The notes: generated by a model from the sequence alone, not told the origin. A DNA stretch of 35,449 bases from Calditrichota bacterium (GCA_018644935.1 JABGPL010000043.1:1-35449), one strand, 5' to 3'; shown: positions 8,709 through 16,870, numbered from the stretch's first letter. Numbers and translations: made by a program.

Positions 8709-9146
8709 ATGGAAAATATGCAACAAGAAAAAACTAAAAACATCGTTGCCCAGCGTGTTCGTCAAATACGTCGCGAGAAGGGAATTAATCAGGAAGAGCT
8801 CGCAAACAATGCTGAAATTAACCGCTCGTATCTCAGCTCAGTCGAAAACGGAAAATCATCACCGACAATTGAGGTTGTAGAAAGACTTGCCAAAGGACTT
8901 GGTGTCAGTATAGCCGAATTGATGATGTCGGAGAAGGAAAAACACTTTAGTTATGATTCCGGAGAAGAGTTTGAGATGTACGATGGGTTGAAGCAATTGC
9001 TCGAATCTGAGGATGAAATGATGTTGATGAGGTTGAGTATCGAGGAGGTTGATTTATTGAAGGGAATTCGACTTCGTGGAAGTCACAAGCCGTCAAAACG
9101 TTTTTTTGTTGATGCCTTGCTGGATTACCGTCGCTCCCTGAAATGA
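8709..9146 (+). CDS. Xre-family helix-turn-helix transcriptional regulator
   Basis: A 145-residue protein with a classical HTH_3 domain at about residues 12-70: RVRQIRREKGINQEELA, the recognition-helix region NRSYLSSVENGKSSPT and VERLAKGLGVSIAEL. The remainder is acidic and helical, with no known domain, and probably mediates dimerisation or contact with its partner. Its stop overlaps the start of the following ImmA/IrrE metallopeptidase gene by four bases (ATGA), so both are made together. In known cases of this pairing the peptidase cuts the regulator to induce target genes. The targets here are unknown. ATG at 8718 is an alternative start. Confidence 0.92.
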   Translation: MENMQQEKTKNIVAQRVRQIRREKGINQEELANNAEINRSYLSSVENGKSSPTIEVVERLAKGLGVSIAELMMSEKEKHFSYDSGEEFEMYDGLKQLLESEDEMMLMRLSIEEVDLLKGIRLRGSHKPSKRFFVDALLDYRRSLK

Positions 9147-9724
9147 ACCTGATAGAAAAACTCACCGCCCAACACAATGTCAAAGTTGTCTTCAAGAAGT
9201 ATGAAGATACTGATGCATTTGTGATGGGTCGAGTGATTTTTCTTAATCCCGATCTATATGAACCTCGCCTGAATTGGCACTTCTGTCATGAACTTGCTCA
9301 CATTCTTCTTGATCATTCAGCAGATAACATCAGCCGTGAAAATGAAAAAGAAGCTGATGAATATGCAGCGGGGCTGATGCTTCCTGAGGAGGAATTTAGA
9401 CCATTGGTCAATAGCCTCACTTTAGAAGAGTTGAAGGAGTCGTTTCCCTATGCTTCATGGGAAGTGATTGCCAGAAGGATACTTCGCTACAATCCCGCTG
9501 TTTTGACTATATTTGATGACAAGAAGTTGACGTATCGTGGAGCTCCCGAAGGGTATACATTCCCAGTAAAAATCACTAAACCAGAACTTGATCTTATCAG
9601 GAGATGTTTTGCTTTATGCACTCATCTGGGTGATGAATTTGAGGGATTGATGATGAGGGGCTATTACATTGATGAGGGCCGAAGAGTGAAAAGGGTGATA
9701 TTACTTACACGGGTGGTAGATTAG
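9143..9724 (+). CDS. ImmA/IrrE-family zinc metallopeptidase
   Basis: 193 residues. The gluzincin-like motif is HELAH at 49-53 (WHFCHELAHILLDH), with the third ligand probably E70 in KEADEYAAGLMLP, exactly the ImmA/IrrE (COG2856) pattern. Such peptidases inactivate Xre or cI-like repressors, for example ImmA on ImmR of ICEBs1 and IrrE (PprI) on DdrO of Deinococcus. The C-terminal 90 residues are not a domain I recognise. The gene overlaps the Xre gene by four bases upstream and converges with the FeoB-associated gene downstream, sharing four bases with it. The nearby genes are not mobile-element genes, so a chromosomal stress switch or a toxin-antitoxin-like role are both open. Confidence 0.9.
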   Translation: MNLIEKLTAQHNVKVVFKKYEDTDAFVMGRVIFLNPDLYEPRLNWHFCHELAHILLDHSADNISRENEKEADEYAAGLMLPEEEFRPLVNSLTLEELKESFPYASWEVIARRILRYNPAVLTIFDDKKLTYRGAPEGYTFPVKITKPELDLIRRCFALCTHLGDEFEGLMMRGYYIDEGRRVKRVILLTRVVD

Positions 9725-9945
9725 TTATCATTCGGTTTGATGTTCATTGGTATTGAAATCATTTCCGGTTTCTTCTCATCCTCGCAGTTTTCCGAAAACC
9801 GAATTGAAGAGCAGTCCCCGAACCTTGAACAGTCGGAGTTTTCGCAATCGCATGGGGGTTTATCGCCGTTGAAAGTTCGGTAGATTGATCTTGCTGACAT
9901 GAACAGAACAATCCCGATCAGTGTGTATATGATTAAGGTTTCCAT
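9721..9945 (-). CDS. Small FeoB-associated Cys-rich membrane protein
   Basis: 74 residues. An N-terminal transmembrane helix (TLIIYTLIGIVLFMSARSIY) is followed by a short cytosolic-type tail with five cysteines (C32, C34, C39, C45, C54). This layout matches the FeoB-associated Cys-rich family found next to feoB in many bacteria and thought to support iron uptake, by an unknown mechanism. Here it follows feoB by 57 bases on the same strand. Its last bases overlap the converging metallopeptidase gene. The cysteine spacing (CxC, then CxxxxC and so on) suggests metal binding, but that is inference. A half copy of the GTCAGGTGTCC repeat lies just upstream (9966-9979). Confidence 0.75.
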   Translation of the reverse strand: METLIIYTLIGIVLFMSARSIYRTFNGDKPPCDCENSDCSRFGDCSSIRFSENCEDEKKPEMISIPMNIKPNDN

Positions 9946-10002
9946 TTTTTATCTCTCAAGCGTGATGTCAGGTGTCCTCGTCTCGACTTAGTTGTCAACT
10001 TT

Positions 10003-12075
10003 CTAAGCAACCCCAATCGAAAGTAATTTTCCAATCTGATAAACCGAAACTGTCAACACATATGCGAGTACGGTCAATCCAAAAAATTGCAGTGCCGCCC
10101 ATTTCCAAGAATTTGATTCCCTTTTTGTCACAGCTATAGTTGCCATACAGGGAGCTGCGATCAATGTGAAGAGCATGATGCAGAAACCAATAAGCGGGTT
10201 GTACTTCTTTTGTAACTTGTCTCGCAAAGCTGCTGATCCCTCATTTGAATCTCCAACCGAGTAGACAATTCCCAACTGAGAAACAAAAACTTCTTTTGCA
10301 GCGAAAGCTCCGATAAGGGCTGTTCCAATCTTCCAATCGAACCCCATCGGTGCAATAACGGGCTCTATGGTTCTGCCGATTTGACCGGCATAGGATTCTG
10401 ACAGGTCGTTTTCCGATGAATCCCCAATTCTTTCCACCGGGAAAGTTGTTAACGCCCACATGATAATTGAGATGCCGAGAATCACCGTACCTGCCTTTTT
10501 GAGATATAGCCATGACCGCTCCCACATGTGAATGGTAAGAGCTTTCAGGGTGGGCATTCGATAGGGAGGCAGTTCCATGACGAAAGGCATACTCGGTCCC
10601 TTGAAAAACGATATTCGCAGAAGTTTGGCACTGACGACGGCAAGGGCAATACCGATCATGTAAATTGACCAGAGCATTACACCGTGCATTTTCATGGGAA
10701 AAAAAGCGGGGATAATCAACGCATAAATTGGCAGTCTGGCACCGCAACTCATCAAAGGTGCAATCAGCATTGTGATCAACCTTTCGCGTCTTGTGTCGAG
10801 CGTTCTGGTTGCCATGATGGCAGGTATAGAACAACCAAATCCGATAAGCATCGGGATGAAACTCTTGCCATGCAACCCCAGCTTGTGCATAAGTCTATCC
10901 ATTATGAAAGCTGCTCTGGGCATATAACCGGTGTCCTCAAGAATAGCAATTGCGAGGAAGAGGAAAACGATGTTCGGGAGAAAGACTATTACACCACCGA
11001 CCCCACCAATTATTCCATCAACCAGAAGTGATCTTATCAAACTTGTTGAATCCAACTCCCACCATCCGGATATTGCTTCAGATGACCATCCAAAAAATGA
11101 TTCAATCCAACCCATAGGGTAGCTGCCCAGAGTGAAGGTCAATTGGAAAACGAGGTACATCAACACCATAAATATTGGAATACCGAAATACCGATTTGTC
11201 AGGACCTTATCGAGATCTTCAGATATGGTTTGGCGAGAGGATGATGTGGATAGTGTTGTCTCACGAATTACTCCCGCAATAAATCCATATCGACGTTCGG
11301 CAATTATAATCTCAGGACTATCCCCATCGAGGCTTCTAATTCGATTTGTGCTTTTTTCTACTGCTGCTGAGAGTTGTAAGTTTGTATTTGAGGAAATTAC
11401 ATCAGCATCATGCTCAATCAACTTGACAGCCAACCAACGCTTATTGGTTTTTTCAGGATCAAATCCATTTTTGCCAATGAGATCAGTAAGTTTCGAGATC
11501 TCGGACTCGATATCTTTACCGTAATTAACTTTAACTGCTGGACTTGGTTTATCTGTATGGATAGCAGAAATAATTGCATCAATGAGCTTCTGGCGATCAT
11601 TATTGTGATGTCCTACAACTTCCAAAACAGAGCAACCAAGTAGATCCGAAAGTAATGGGAGCTCGTGTTCTATCCCGCGGGATTTTGCCACATCAGCCAT
11701 ATTCAGGACCAAAAGTAGAGGAGTCTGAAGTTCAATAAGTTGAGTTGTAAGGTAGAGGTTTCTTTGGAGGTTGCTGTAATCTGCGATGTCAATCACAACA
11801 TCTGGCTTTTCATTGATAATGAAATCGCGTGTAATTCTCTCATCGGCTGATTGAGCGGTCAGACTGTATGTTCCCGGCAGGTCTATGACATGAAAAGTCA
11901 CACCACGAGAGGTAAAAGAGCCCTCTTTTTTCTCAACAGTTACACCTGGATAATTCCCAACATGTTGGTGGGCACCGGTCAGGTTGTTAAAGATGGTCGT
12001 TTTACCGGCATTCGGATTGCCGACAAGTGCGATTGTGTAGGTTCGTTTATCTTCTGTTATGATGTTCCCGTGCAT
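10003..12075 (-). CDS. feoB: Ferrous iron transport protein B
   Basis: FeoB, 690 residues, is the inner-membrane Fe(II) transporter with an N-terminal G protein. GTPase motifs: G1 GNPNAGKTT at 19-27, G2 threonine within GVTVEKKEG, G3 DLPGTYSL at 65-72, and G4 LNMAD at 124-128. The membrane half has the two gate regions with the conserved cysteines: GCSIPAIMATRTL and, shortly after, SCGARLPIYALIIPAFF. The C-terminal gate-like segment (AAKEVFVSQLG) is also present. It lies downstream of feoA and a small ParB-like gene, and a weak terminator-like hairpin lies 70 bases upstream, so its expression may be uncoupled from feoA. No ribosome site is obvious before the ATG. Confidence 0.97.
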   Translation of the reverse strand: MHGNIITEDKRTYTIALVGNPNAGKTTIFNNLTGAHQHVGNYPGVTVEKKEGSFTSRGVTFHVIDLPGTYSLTAQSADERITRDFIINEKPDVVIDIADYSNLQRNLYLTTQLIELQTPLLLVLNMADVAKSRGIEHELPLLSDLLGCSVLEVVGHHNNDRQKLIDAIISAIHTDKPSPAVKVNYGKDIESEISKLTDLIGKNGFDPEKTNKRWLAVKLIEHDADVISSNTNLQLSAAVEKSTNRIRSLDGDSPEIIIAERRYGFIAGVIRETTLSTSSSRQTISEDLDKVLTNRYFGIPIFMVLMYLVFQLTFTLGSYPMGWIESFFGWSSEAISGWWELDSTSLIRSLLVDGIIGGVGGVIVFLPNIVFLFLAIAILEDTGYMPRAAFIMDRLMHKLGLHGKSFIPMLIGFGCSIPAIMATRTLDTRRERLITMLIAPLMSCGARLPIYALIIPAFFPMKMHGVMLWSIYMIGIALAVVSAKLLRISFFKGPSMPFVMELPPYRMPTLKALTIHMWERSWLYLKKAGTVILGISIIMWALTTFPVERIGDSSENDLSESYAGQIGRTIEPVIAPMGFDWKIGTALIGAFAAKEVFVSQLGIVYSVGDSNEGSAALRDKLQKKYNPLIGFCIMLFTLIAAPCMATIAVTKRESNSWKWAALQFFGLTVLAYVLTVSVYQIGKLLSIGVA

Positions 12076-12145
12076 TGGAGTCTACATGTCATCCCGTTAG
12101 AAGTCCGTCAAGTCATATAATGTTAGTTGCAGCGAAGAGTACTGT

Positions 12146-12170
12146 AAAAAAAATACGAACAAAAGTTCGC
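12146..12170 (-). terminator. Possible terminator or attenuator between the ParB-like gene and feoB
   Basis: On the minus strand a 5-base-pair stem, CGAAC TTTT GTTCG, is followed by a run of eight T. The stem is short, so termination may be partial. It lies about 20 bases past the stop of the ParB-like gene and about 70 before feoB, where it could cut feoB transcription off from the feoA promoter. Confidence 0.4.
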
Positions 12171-12191
12171 GTTTATAAGTGAATAACAGTC

Positions 12192-12545
12192 CTAATGAAG
12201 GTTTATTGCTAAATCCTCATGCATTTTCTGACATCGTTTTATCCAGAGCTCCTCGTATTCAACTTCTGGAATAACACGATTCTCGAAATCTGAAACTTTT
12301 GTTACTCCTTTTATATCACACCATGCAAGGCAAATCTGATATGCCTCCCAATCCAACTCATCCTCATCCCAATATGCGCGGATCTGCTTCAAACCACTTA
12401 GATGGGCTGCATAAGCTCGGGTGTGACCATCAGTCATAACCGCAATTGTACCCATTTGCTTCAAAGGGATCGGATCAAATTCTTCAATGGAATTTCCTTC
12501 TATTGAAGATTGCAGAATCGATAATTTTTCTGCACAAATATACAA
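12192..12545 (-). CDS. Small ParB/sulfiredoxin-fold-like protein in the feo locus, function unknown
   Basis: 117 residues from a TTG start. The central segment MTDGHTRAYAAHLSGLKQI has the ParB/Srx-like pattern DGHxRxxAA...G, followed by YWDEDELDWEAYQICLAW. The rest is helical and acidic. The open frame continues upstream of the TTG to the stop codon at 12642-12644, inside feoA, and reads like protein (KTGIFTIDITDLHPSQLY at about 12546-12593), but without ATG, GTG or TTG. The true start may therefore be non-canonical, or the start region may carry a mutation or sequencing error. It sits between feoA and feoB on the same strand. I do not know its role; nuclease, kinase-like and nucleotide-binding activities are all known for this fold. 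Confidence 0.7.
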   Translation of the reverse strand: MYICAEKLSILQSSIEGNSIEEFDPIPLKQMGTIAVMTDGHTRAYAAHLSGLKQIRAYWDEDELDWEAYQICLAWCDIKGVTKVSDFENRVIPEVEYEELWIKRCQKMHEDLAINLH

Positions 12546-12607
12546 CTGGCTTGGATGTAAATCAGTTATATCTATGGTGAAAATTCCAGTCTTAGGATAT
12601 GCCTTAA

Positions 12608-12853
12608 TTAAACTAGATCCACCAATATTTCGCCAACTTCCTTACGGCGTAGTGAGAGGTGGTATCCCATAATCTTAAACTCCATCGGGTCACCCATCGG
12701 CGCAACCCGTTCCAACTCTATTTTTGCACCAGGAGTAACGCCCATTTCAACAATTCTGCGGCGAAATTCGTCACTGATGCCTTTTAACTTCAGTATTGTT
12801 CCGCTCTGTCCAGGTTTAAGATCATTTACAGAAATCGTCATGTTGCAACTCAT
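12608..12853 (-). CDS. feoA: Ferrous iron transport protein A
   Basis: FeoA is a small SH3-like cytosolic protein (81 residues) needed for full FeoB activity. The typical fold-defining stretch is visible: LKPGQSGTILKLKG, then RRRIVEMGVTPGAKIELERVAPMGDPMEFKIMGYHLSLRR. The first ATG and one four codons later (12841) are both possible starts, and neither has a clear ribosome site. It is the first gene of the minus-strand feo locus, 38 bases downstream of a strong promoter. Its stop lies 62 bases before the canonical start of the ParB-like gene. Confidence 0.95.
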   Translation of the reverse strand: MSCNMTISVNDLKPGQSGTILKLKGISDEFRRRIVEMGVTPGAKIELERVAPMGDPMEFKIMGYHLSLRRKEVGEILVDLV

Positions 12854-12891
12854 TAAATTGTGGGAGTCTTAAAATGTTCACTTCAACTAAC

Positions 12892-12920
12892 AAGATAAGG
12901 ACAGGCTAATTTTTTGTCAA
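12892..12920 (-). promoter_or_regulatory. Near-consensus sigma-70 promoter of the feo locus
   Basis: On the minus strand TTGACA (12915-12920) and TATCTT (12892-12897) are exactly 17 bases apart, ending 38 bases before the feoA ATG. Iron-dependent repression (Fur or DtxR type) would be expected, but I cannot point to a convincing operator in the surrounding AT-rich sequence. Confidence 0.6.
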
Positions 12921-13082
12921 GCGTTTAGAGTACAAGTTGGAGTCAAATTATTTATAATCTGGAGAAAAGTAGGTATTCTTCAACCATAACCATTGATTGC
13001 TACTTTTAGATAAGGGGTGCGGTATTCTTTTTGCATCGATTGGAAATTTGACCAGCAAAACCTGAGTAATAGTCAATTTTTG

Positions 13083-13111
13083 TTGCGAAGGGATGGGTTT
13101 CGGGTTATATT
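13083..13111 (+). promoter_or_regulatory. Probable promoter of tRNA-Leu
   Basis: TTGCGA (13083-13088) and TATATT (13106-13111) are spaced 17 bases apart and end 50 bases before the mature tRNA. The 308-base gap from feoA to the tRNA otherwise holds only the divergent feo promoter. Confidence 0.4.
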
Positions 13112-13161
13112 GTTCATTCTGTGATCGGTACCAACGATTTCAGAGTTGGATTCACTGGGTT

Positions 13162-13245
13162 GCCGGGGTGGTGAAATAGGTAGACGCAGCGGACTCAAAA
13201 TCCGCCGGGCTTTGGCCCATGCCGGTTCGATTCCGGCCCTCGGCA
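13162..13245 (+). tRNA. tRNA-Leu (anticodon CAA)
   Basis: An 84-base class II tRNA. The acceptor stem GCCGGGG pairs with CCTCGGC (13238-13244) with one G-U. The anticodon loop CTCAAAA gives anticodon CAA, reading the Leu codon TTG. A long variable arm (CGGGCTTTGGCCC) and the T arm GCCGG TTCGATT CCGGC are both present. The 3' CCA is not encoded: discriminator A13245 is followed by CAAG. Confidence 0.96.
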
Positions 13246-13246
13246 C

Positions 13247-13273
13247 AAGCCACCTGAGTCATCAGGTGGCTTT
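13247..13273 (+). terminator. Terminator-like hairpin after tRNA-Leu
   Basis: Perfect 11-base arms AAGCCACCTGA and TCAGGTGGCTT surround a GTCA loop and end in TTT. The T-run is short and then broken, so readthrough into purM is possible. Since the first ATG of the purM frame (13274) starts directly at the hairpin's end, the hairpin argues for the later purM start. Confidence 0.6.
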
Positions 13274-13318
13274 ATGGTTTTGATGGATATTTCAAGTCGG
13301 ATAATTCTGGAGAGTAAA

Positions 13319-14299
13319 GTGATAGATTACCGATCAGCCGGAGTTGATATTGATAAGGGCGATCAACTGGTTAGTCGAATAAAGGAGATGCTCGGATCAG
13401 CCGGGAAAGGGCTCGGACATTTCGGAGGAGCTATTGCTTTTCCTGTGGATAAATACAAACATCCCCTGATGATTTCCTCGATTGACGGCGTTGGAACCAA
13501 GGTGAAAATTGCTGCTGCGATGGGGAAGTACGACACCATCGGCAGTGATCTTGTTAACCACTCGATTAATGATATTGCCTGTTGCGGTGCGGAACCGTTG
13601 GCTTTTCTCGACTATATTGCAATGAGCAGTATCGATGTCGAGGTTGCTGCTGATGTCATTCAAGGCATTGTTAATGCCTGCAAAAAGTGGGATATTTCTC
13701 TCGCAGGTGGCGAGAATGCTGAAATGCCCGGTGTATATAAGGAGGGAGAACTGGATCTGGTTGGATCAATTTTCGGTGTGGTGGAACAGAGTAAATATAT
13801 AAATGGTGAGAGCATCAAAGCAGGGGATGTTCTAATAGGTTTCCCTTCAAATGGACTGCACACTAACGGTTACAGCCTTGCACGCAATGTTGTATCGGCA
13901 GCTGGGAAAAACTATGATGAAAATCTACCAGAGCTTGGAACAACAATTGGTGAAGCACTTTTAAAGGTTCACTATTGTTACCTTGGTGAGATTCGCAACC
14001 TATTAGAGAACTTTGAGACGAAAGGATTAGCGCACATAACCGGAGGTGGGATTCCCGGAAATGTGTCAAGAATTATGCCAAAGGGTTTATCTGCGAATGT
14101 TGATTATGGGTGTTGGAATGAACCTCCAATATTTGATTTGCTACGGAAGTGGGGGCAGACACCTGAAGATGATATGCGATCAACCTATAATCTGGGGATT
14201 GGTTTGATTGCAGTCTTTGATGGAGGGGAAGCTGAAAAGGTATTAAAAAATTTCCCCGGTAATTTGGTTCAACCTGTGCGGATTGGGGTTGTTGAATAA
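13319..14299 (+). CDS. purM: Phosphoribosylformylglycinamidine cyclo-ligase (AIR synthetase)
   Basis: PurM closes the imidazole ring in purine synthesis (FGAM + ATP to AIR). Family motifs: DYRSAGVDIDKGDQLV at the N-terminus, SSIDGVGTKVKIA, GGENAEMPGVY, GFPSNGLHTNGYSLAR and HITGGGIPGN. I chose the GTG at 13319 (326 residues): GGAGAG lies at 13309-13314, and the product then starts MIDYRSAGVDID, as in relatives. The upstream ATG codons at 13274 and 13283 would start at the tRNA terminator hairpin and lack a ribosome site. It is the only purine gene here and lies between a tRNA and a palindrome-rich gap. Confidence 0.95.
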   Translation: MIDYRSAGVDIDKGDQLVSRIKEMLGSAGKGLGHFGGAIAFPVDKYKHPLMISSIDGVGTKVKIAAAMGKYDTIGSDLVNHSINDIACCGAEPLAFLDYIAMSSIDVEVAADVIQGIVNACKKWDISLAGGENAEMPGVYKEGELDLVGSIFGVVEQSKYINGESIKAGDVLIGFPSNGLHTNGYSLARNVVSAAGKNYDENLPELGTTIGEALLKVHYCYLGEIRNLLENFETKGLAHITGGGIPGNVSRIMPKGLSANVDYGCWNEPPIFDLLRKWGQTPEDDMRSTYNLGIGLIAVFDGGEAEKVLKNFPGNLVQPVRIGVVE

Positions 14300-14356
14300 C
14301 ATGGAGGGGAATGTGCTGTCCCACGCCCTAGTGTGATAGTAAAGCAACGACTTAAT

Positions 14357-14378
14357 TGGCAGGCGAGGGTGTCTGCCA
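14357..14378 (+). repeat. Hairpin, TGGCAG arms with a long loop
   Basis: TGGCAG and CTGCCA flank a 10-base G-rich loop in the 211-base gap between purM and gpsA. Two further palindromes follow at 14429 and 14447. Confidence 0.5.
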
Positions 14379-14428
14379 GCGCGATTCATGTGTATTGGTG
14401 AGTCAAAGTAAATAATTTAGGTTTATGA

Positions 14429-14446
14429 ATCCCGCTATCGCGGGAT
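14429..14446 (+). repeat. Palindrome, ATCCCGC core
   Basis: Perfect 7-base arms ATCCCGC and GCGGGAT enclose TATC. It abuts the GGTCGAACA palindrome directly, giving two hairpins back to back in the gpsA leader. Confidence 0.7.
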
Positions 14447-14470
14447 GGTCGAACAGGATGTTCAACCTAC
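14447..14470 (+). repeat. Palindromic repeat, GGTCGAACA core with CTAC flank
   Basis: Arms GGTCGAACA and TGTTCAACC (one mismatch) enclose GGA (14447-14467) and run into CCTAC. It is the same core as at 2266-2284. It ends 40 bases before the gpsA start; the longer gpsA frame from 14445 would have to translate it, an argument against that start. On the sense strand the loop reads ACAGGATGT. Confidence 0.75.
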
Positions 14471-14510
14471 TGCGTTCACAGGCTTGGAAACAAAACTTGA
14501 GATTGATATT

Positions 14511-15512
14511 ATGAAGATAGCTGTATTAGGAGCTGGAAGCTGGGGTACGACCCTGGCGATTCTGCTTGCACGACATGCCGATTCCATCTTGATGTGGGAA
14601 TTCAGACCGGAAGCAGTTAAAAACATGAAACGGGATCGTGAGAACCTCGAATTTTTAGCTGGATTTCCGTTTCCTTCAAACCTGAACGTTACGGATGATA
14701 TTAATGAAGCTGTCGCTGATGCAGATTTTTGCCTGAGTGTTGTTCCATCACATGCAGTCAGATCGACAGCTGGGTTAATAAAGGACTCAATCCCAGGGGA
14801 TTGCCGGATAGTTTCAGCTTCAAAGGGAATTGAGCAGGAATCTCTGATGAGGATATCCGAGGTTTTTGCTGATGTGCTGGGAGATCGCTTCGTTCTTGGT
14901 AACTTCACGTGTCTCTCCGGTCCAAGTCACGCAGAAGAGGTCTCAAAGGGTTTGCCAACGACGGTTGTTGCTGCTTCAAATAAAATTGAGACTGCCAGAA
15001 AGGTGCAGGAATTGTTCTCGGGAGAGAGTTTCAGGGTGTACTCTACTGATGATTTAATCGGTGTTGAACTCGGTGGATCACTGAAGAATGTTATTGCAAT
15101 TGCTGCCGGAATTGCAGCAGGTTTGAAATTTGGTGACAATACTACCGGAGCATTGTTGACACGAGGACTTGCCGAGATCAGTCGTCTCGGTGAAGTGATG
15201 GGAGGACGAGCAAGCACCTTTGCAGGACTTTCCGGAATGGGTGATTTAGTTACAACTTGCTGTAGTTTACACAGCCGAAATCGTTATGTAGGTGAACAAT
15301 TGGGTAAGGGACGAAAATTAGAGGAGATCTTGGACGAAATGCACATGGTTGCTGAGGGTGTTCGCACCACAGCGTCTGCGTGGGCATTAGCCCAACGGAT
15401 GAATATTGTGATGCCCATTACCAATCAGATTCACCGGATCTTGTTCGAGAATGTAGACCCTCGAGAAGCGACGGTTGAACTAATGACTCGGTCGCTCAAG
15501 ATCGAAGATTAA
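14511..15512 (+). CDS. gpsA: Glycerol-3-phosphate dehydrogenase [NAD(P)+]
   Basis: GpsA (333 residues) reduces dihydroxyacetone phosphate to sn-glycerol 3-phosphate, the backbone for phospholipids made by PgsA and others. The Rossmann motif stands at the very start, KIAVLGAGSWGTT. The catalytic lysine region is GGSLKNVIAIAAGIAAGL, followed by TFAGLSGMGDLVTTC. The ATG at 14511 is chosen because it places the Rossmann strand at the N-terminus as in relatives; an upstream in-frame ATG at 14445 would add 22 residues encoded by repeat DNA. asnS follows after 38 bases, probably in the same transcript. Confidence 0.96.
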   Translation: MKIAVLGAGSWGTTLAILLARHADSILMWEFRPEAVKNMKRDRENLEFLAGFPFPSNLNVTDDINEAVADADFCLSVVPSHAVRSTAGLIKDSIPGDCRIVSASKGIEQESLMRISEVFADVLGDRFVLGNFTCLSGPSHAEEVSKGLPTTVVAASNKIETARKVQELFSGESFRVYSTDDLIGVELGGSLKNVIAIAAGIAAGLKFGDNTTGALLTRGLAEISRLGEVMGGRASTFAGLSGMGDLVTTCCSLHSRNRYVGEQLGKGRKLEEILDEMHMVAEGVRTTASAWALAQRMNIVMPITNQIHRILFENVDPREATVELMTRSLKIED

Positions 15513-15550
15513 ACGCAAAAAAAAGAAGTTACAGATTAAGAGAATAAATT

Positions 15551-16840
15551 ATGATAATTTCCATTAACAAAGCATCCGGATATGTTGGAAAAGAAGTCCA
15601 AATCGCCGGATGGTTATACAATAAACGGTCGTCTGGAAAACTGCAGTTCCTGATCCTGCGCGATGGCTCGGGGCTTATGCAGGCGGTTGTCTTCAAGAAA
15701 GGGGTTTCTGAAGAGACTTGGGGTATTGGAGAAGAAATTACCCAGGAATCATCCGTGATTGCAACCGGTACGATTTCAGAAGAACCCAGATCACCGGGTG
15801 GCTTCGAACTGCAGGTAACCAGCCTTGAGCTGGTTCAAAAAGCCGAGGAATATCCAATTTCCCCCAAGGAACACGGTATCGAATTTCTGATGGACAATCG
15901 CCACCTTTGGTTGCGCTCCAAAAGGCAACATGCGATTTTACGTGTTCGCCATCAAATTATCCGTGCCATGCGGGATTATCTGGACGATCGCGATTTTACG
16001 CTCGTTGATCCACCTATATTTACTCCCAATGCCTGCGAAGGTACTTCGACATTATTTGAGACTGAGTATTTTGGTTCTAAGGCGTATTTGACCCAATCCG
16101 GTCAGTTATATGAAGAAGCCGCGGCGATGGCACTCGGAAAGGTGTACAGCTTTGGACCGACTTTCAGGGCTGAGAAATCTAAGACTCGTCGTCATCTGAC
16201 CGAGTTCTGGATGCTCGAACCCGAAGTCGCCTATATGGATATAAACGGCGACATGGATCTCATAGAAGATTTTATGGTTGAAGTCGTTGCGCGTGTCCTT
16301 GACAAATGTGGCGAAGAATTGAAGGTTCTTGAACGTGACACTTCGACGCTTGAAAAGGTTACGAAATCGTTCCCGAGGATTTCCTATGATGAAGCAGCCA
16401 AGATCCTGCAGGATAAAGGTACCGGATTTGAATATGGATCAGATTTTGGTGGAACTGATGAAACCGTGATTGCAGAATCGTTCGACCGACCGGTGATGAT
16501 TCACAGTTGGCCAGCCGACATCAAGGCGTTTTATATGAAAAGGGACCCGAATGATAAATCAAAAGTGCTGGCTGTTGATGTGATTGCGCCTGAAGGGCAC
16601 GGTGAATTGGTGGGTGGTTCTCAGCGTGAAGATAATCTGGACGAATTGCGAAAGCGTATTAAAGAACACGATCTTTCAGAAAAACACTTTGAATGGTACC
16701 TCGACCTCAGACGATACGGTTCCGTTCCACATTCCGGGTTTGGAATCGGTCTTGAGAGGACTGTCGGATGGATATGTGGTTTGAAACATGTTCGGGAGAG
16801 CATTCCATTCCCCAGAATGATGCACCGTTTGACTCCGTAA
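15551..16840 (+). CDS. asnS: Asparagine--tRNA ligase
   Basis: Class IIb aminoacyl-tRNA synthetase, 429 residues. It has an N-terminal OB-fold anticodon-binding domain (about 12-105, starting [19 protein letters not shown]) and a C-terminal catalytic domain. Motif 2 is [20 protein letters not shown], and motif 3 is [12 protein letters not shown] near the end. The [11 protein letters not shown] signature and the absence of an inserted GAD domain separate it from AspRS. Genomes with AsnRS load tRNA-Asn directly, but an amidotransferase route elsewhere is not excluded. It follows gpsA closely and ends before a strong terminator hairpin. Confidence 0.96.
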   Translation: MIISINKASGYVGKEVQIAGWLYNKRSSGKLQFLILRDGSGLMQAVVFKKGVSEETWGIGEEITQESSVIATGTISEEPRSPGGFELQVTSLELVQKAEEYPISPKEHGIEFLMDNRHLWLRSKRQHAILRVRHQIIRAMRDYLDDRDFTLVDPPIFTPNACEGTSTLFETEYFGSKAYLTQSGQLYEEAAAMALGKVYSFGPTFRAEKSKTRRHLTEFWMLEPEVAYMDINGDMDLIEDFMVEVVARVLDKCGEELKVLERDTSTLEKVTKSFPRISYDEAAKILQDKGTGFEYGSDFGGTDETVIAESFDRPVMIHSWPADIKAFYMKRDPNDKSKVLAVDVIAPEGHGELVGGSQREDNLDELRKRIKEHDLSEKHFEWYLDLRRYGSVPHSGFGIGLERTVGWICGLKHVRESIPFPRMMHRLTP

Positions 16841-16870
16841 AACATAAGATTCCACTTGACATTTAACGCT

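Noticed and set aside
9966..9979. Half copy of the GTCAGGTGTCC palindrome
   Set aside because: Only one arm is recognisable; kept as a remnant and not listed as a feature.
10241..10834. 197-residue open frame on the same strand as feoB in another frame
   Set aside because: It lies wholly inside the clear FeoB coding sequence; the composition is rich in His, Arg and Cys as expected for a shadow frame.
12860..12960. Fur or DtxR operator at the feo promoter
   Set aside because: I expected one, but saw no stretch close enough to either consensus to call.
14445..14510. N-terminal extension of gpsA (22 residues)
   Set aside because: It translates a palindromic repeat; the Rossmann motif begins directly at the ATG 14511.
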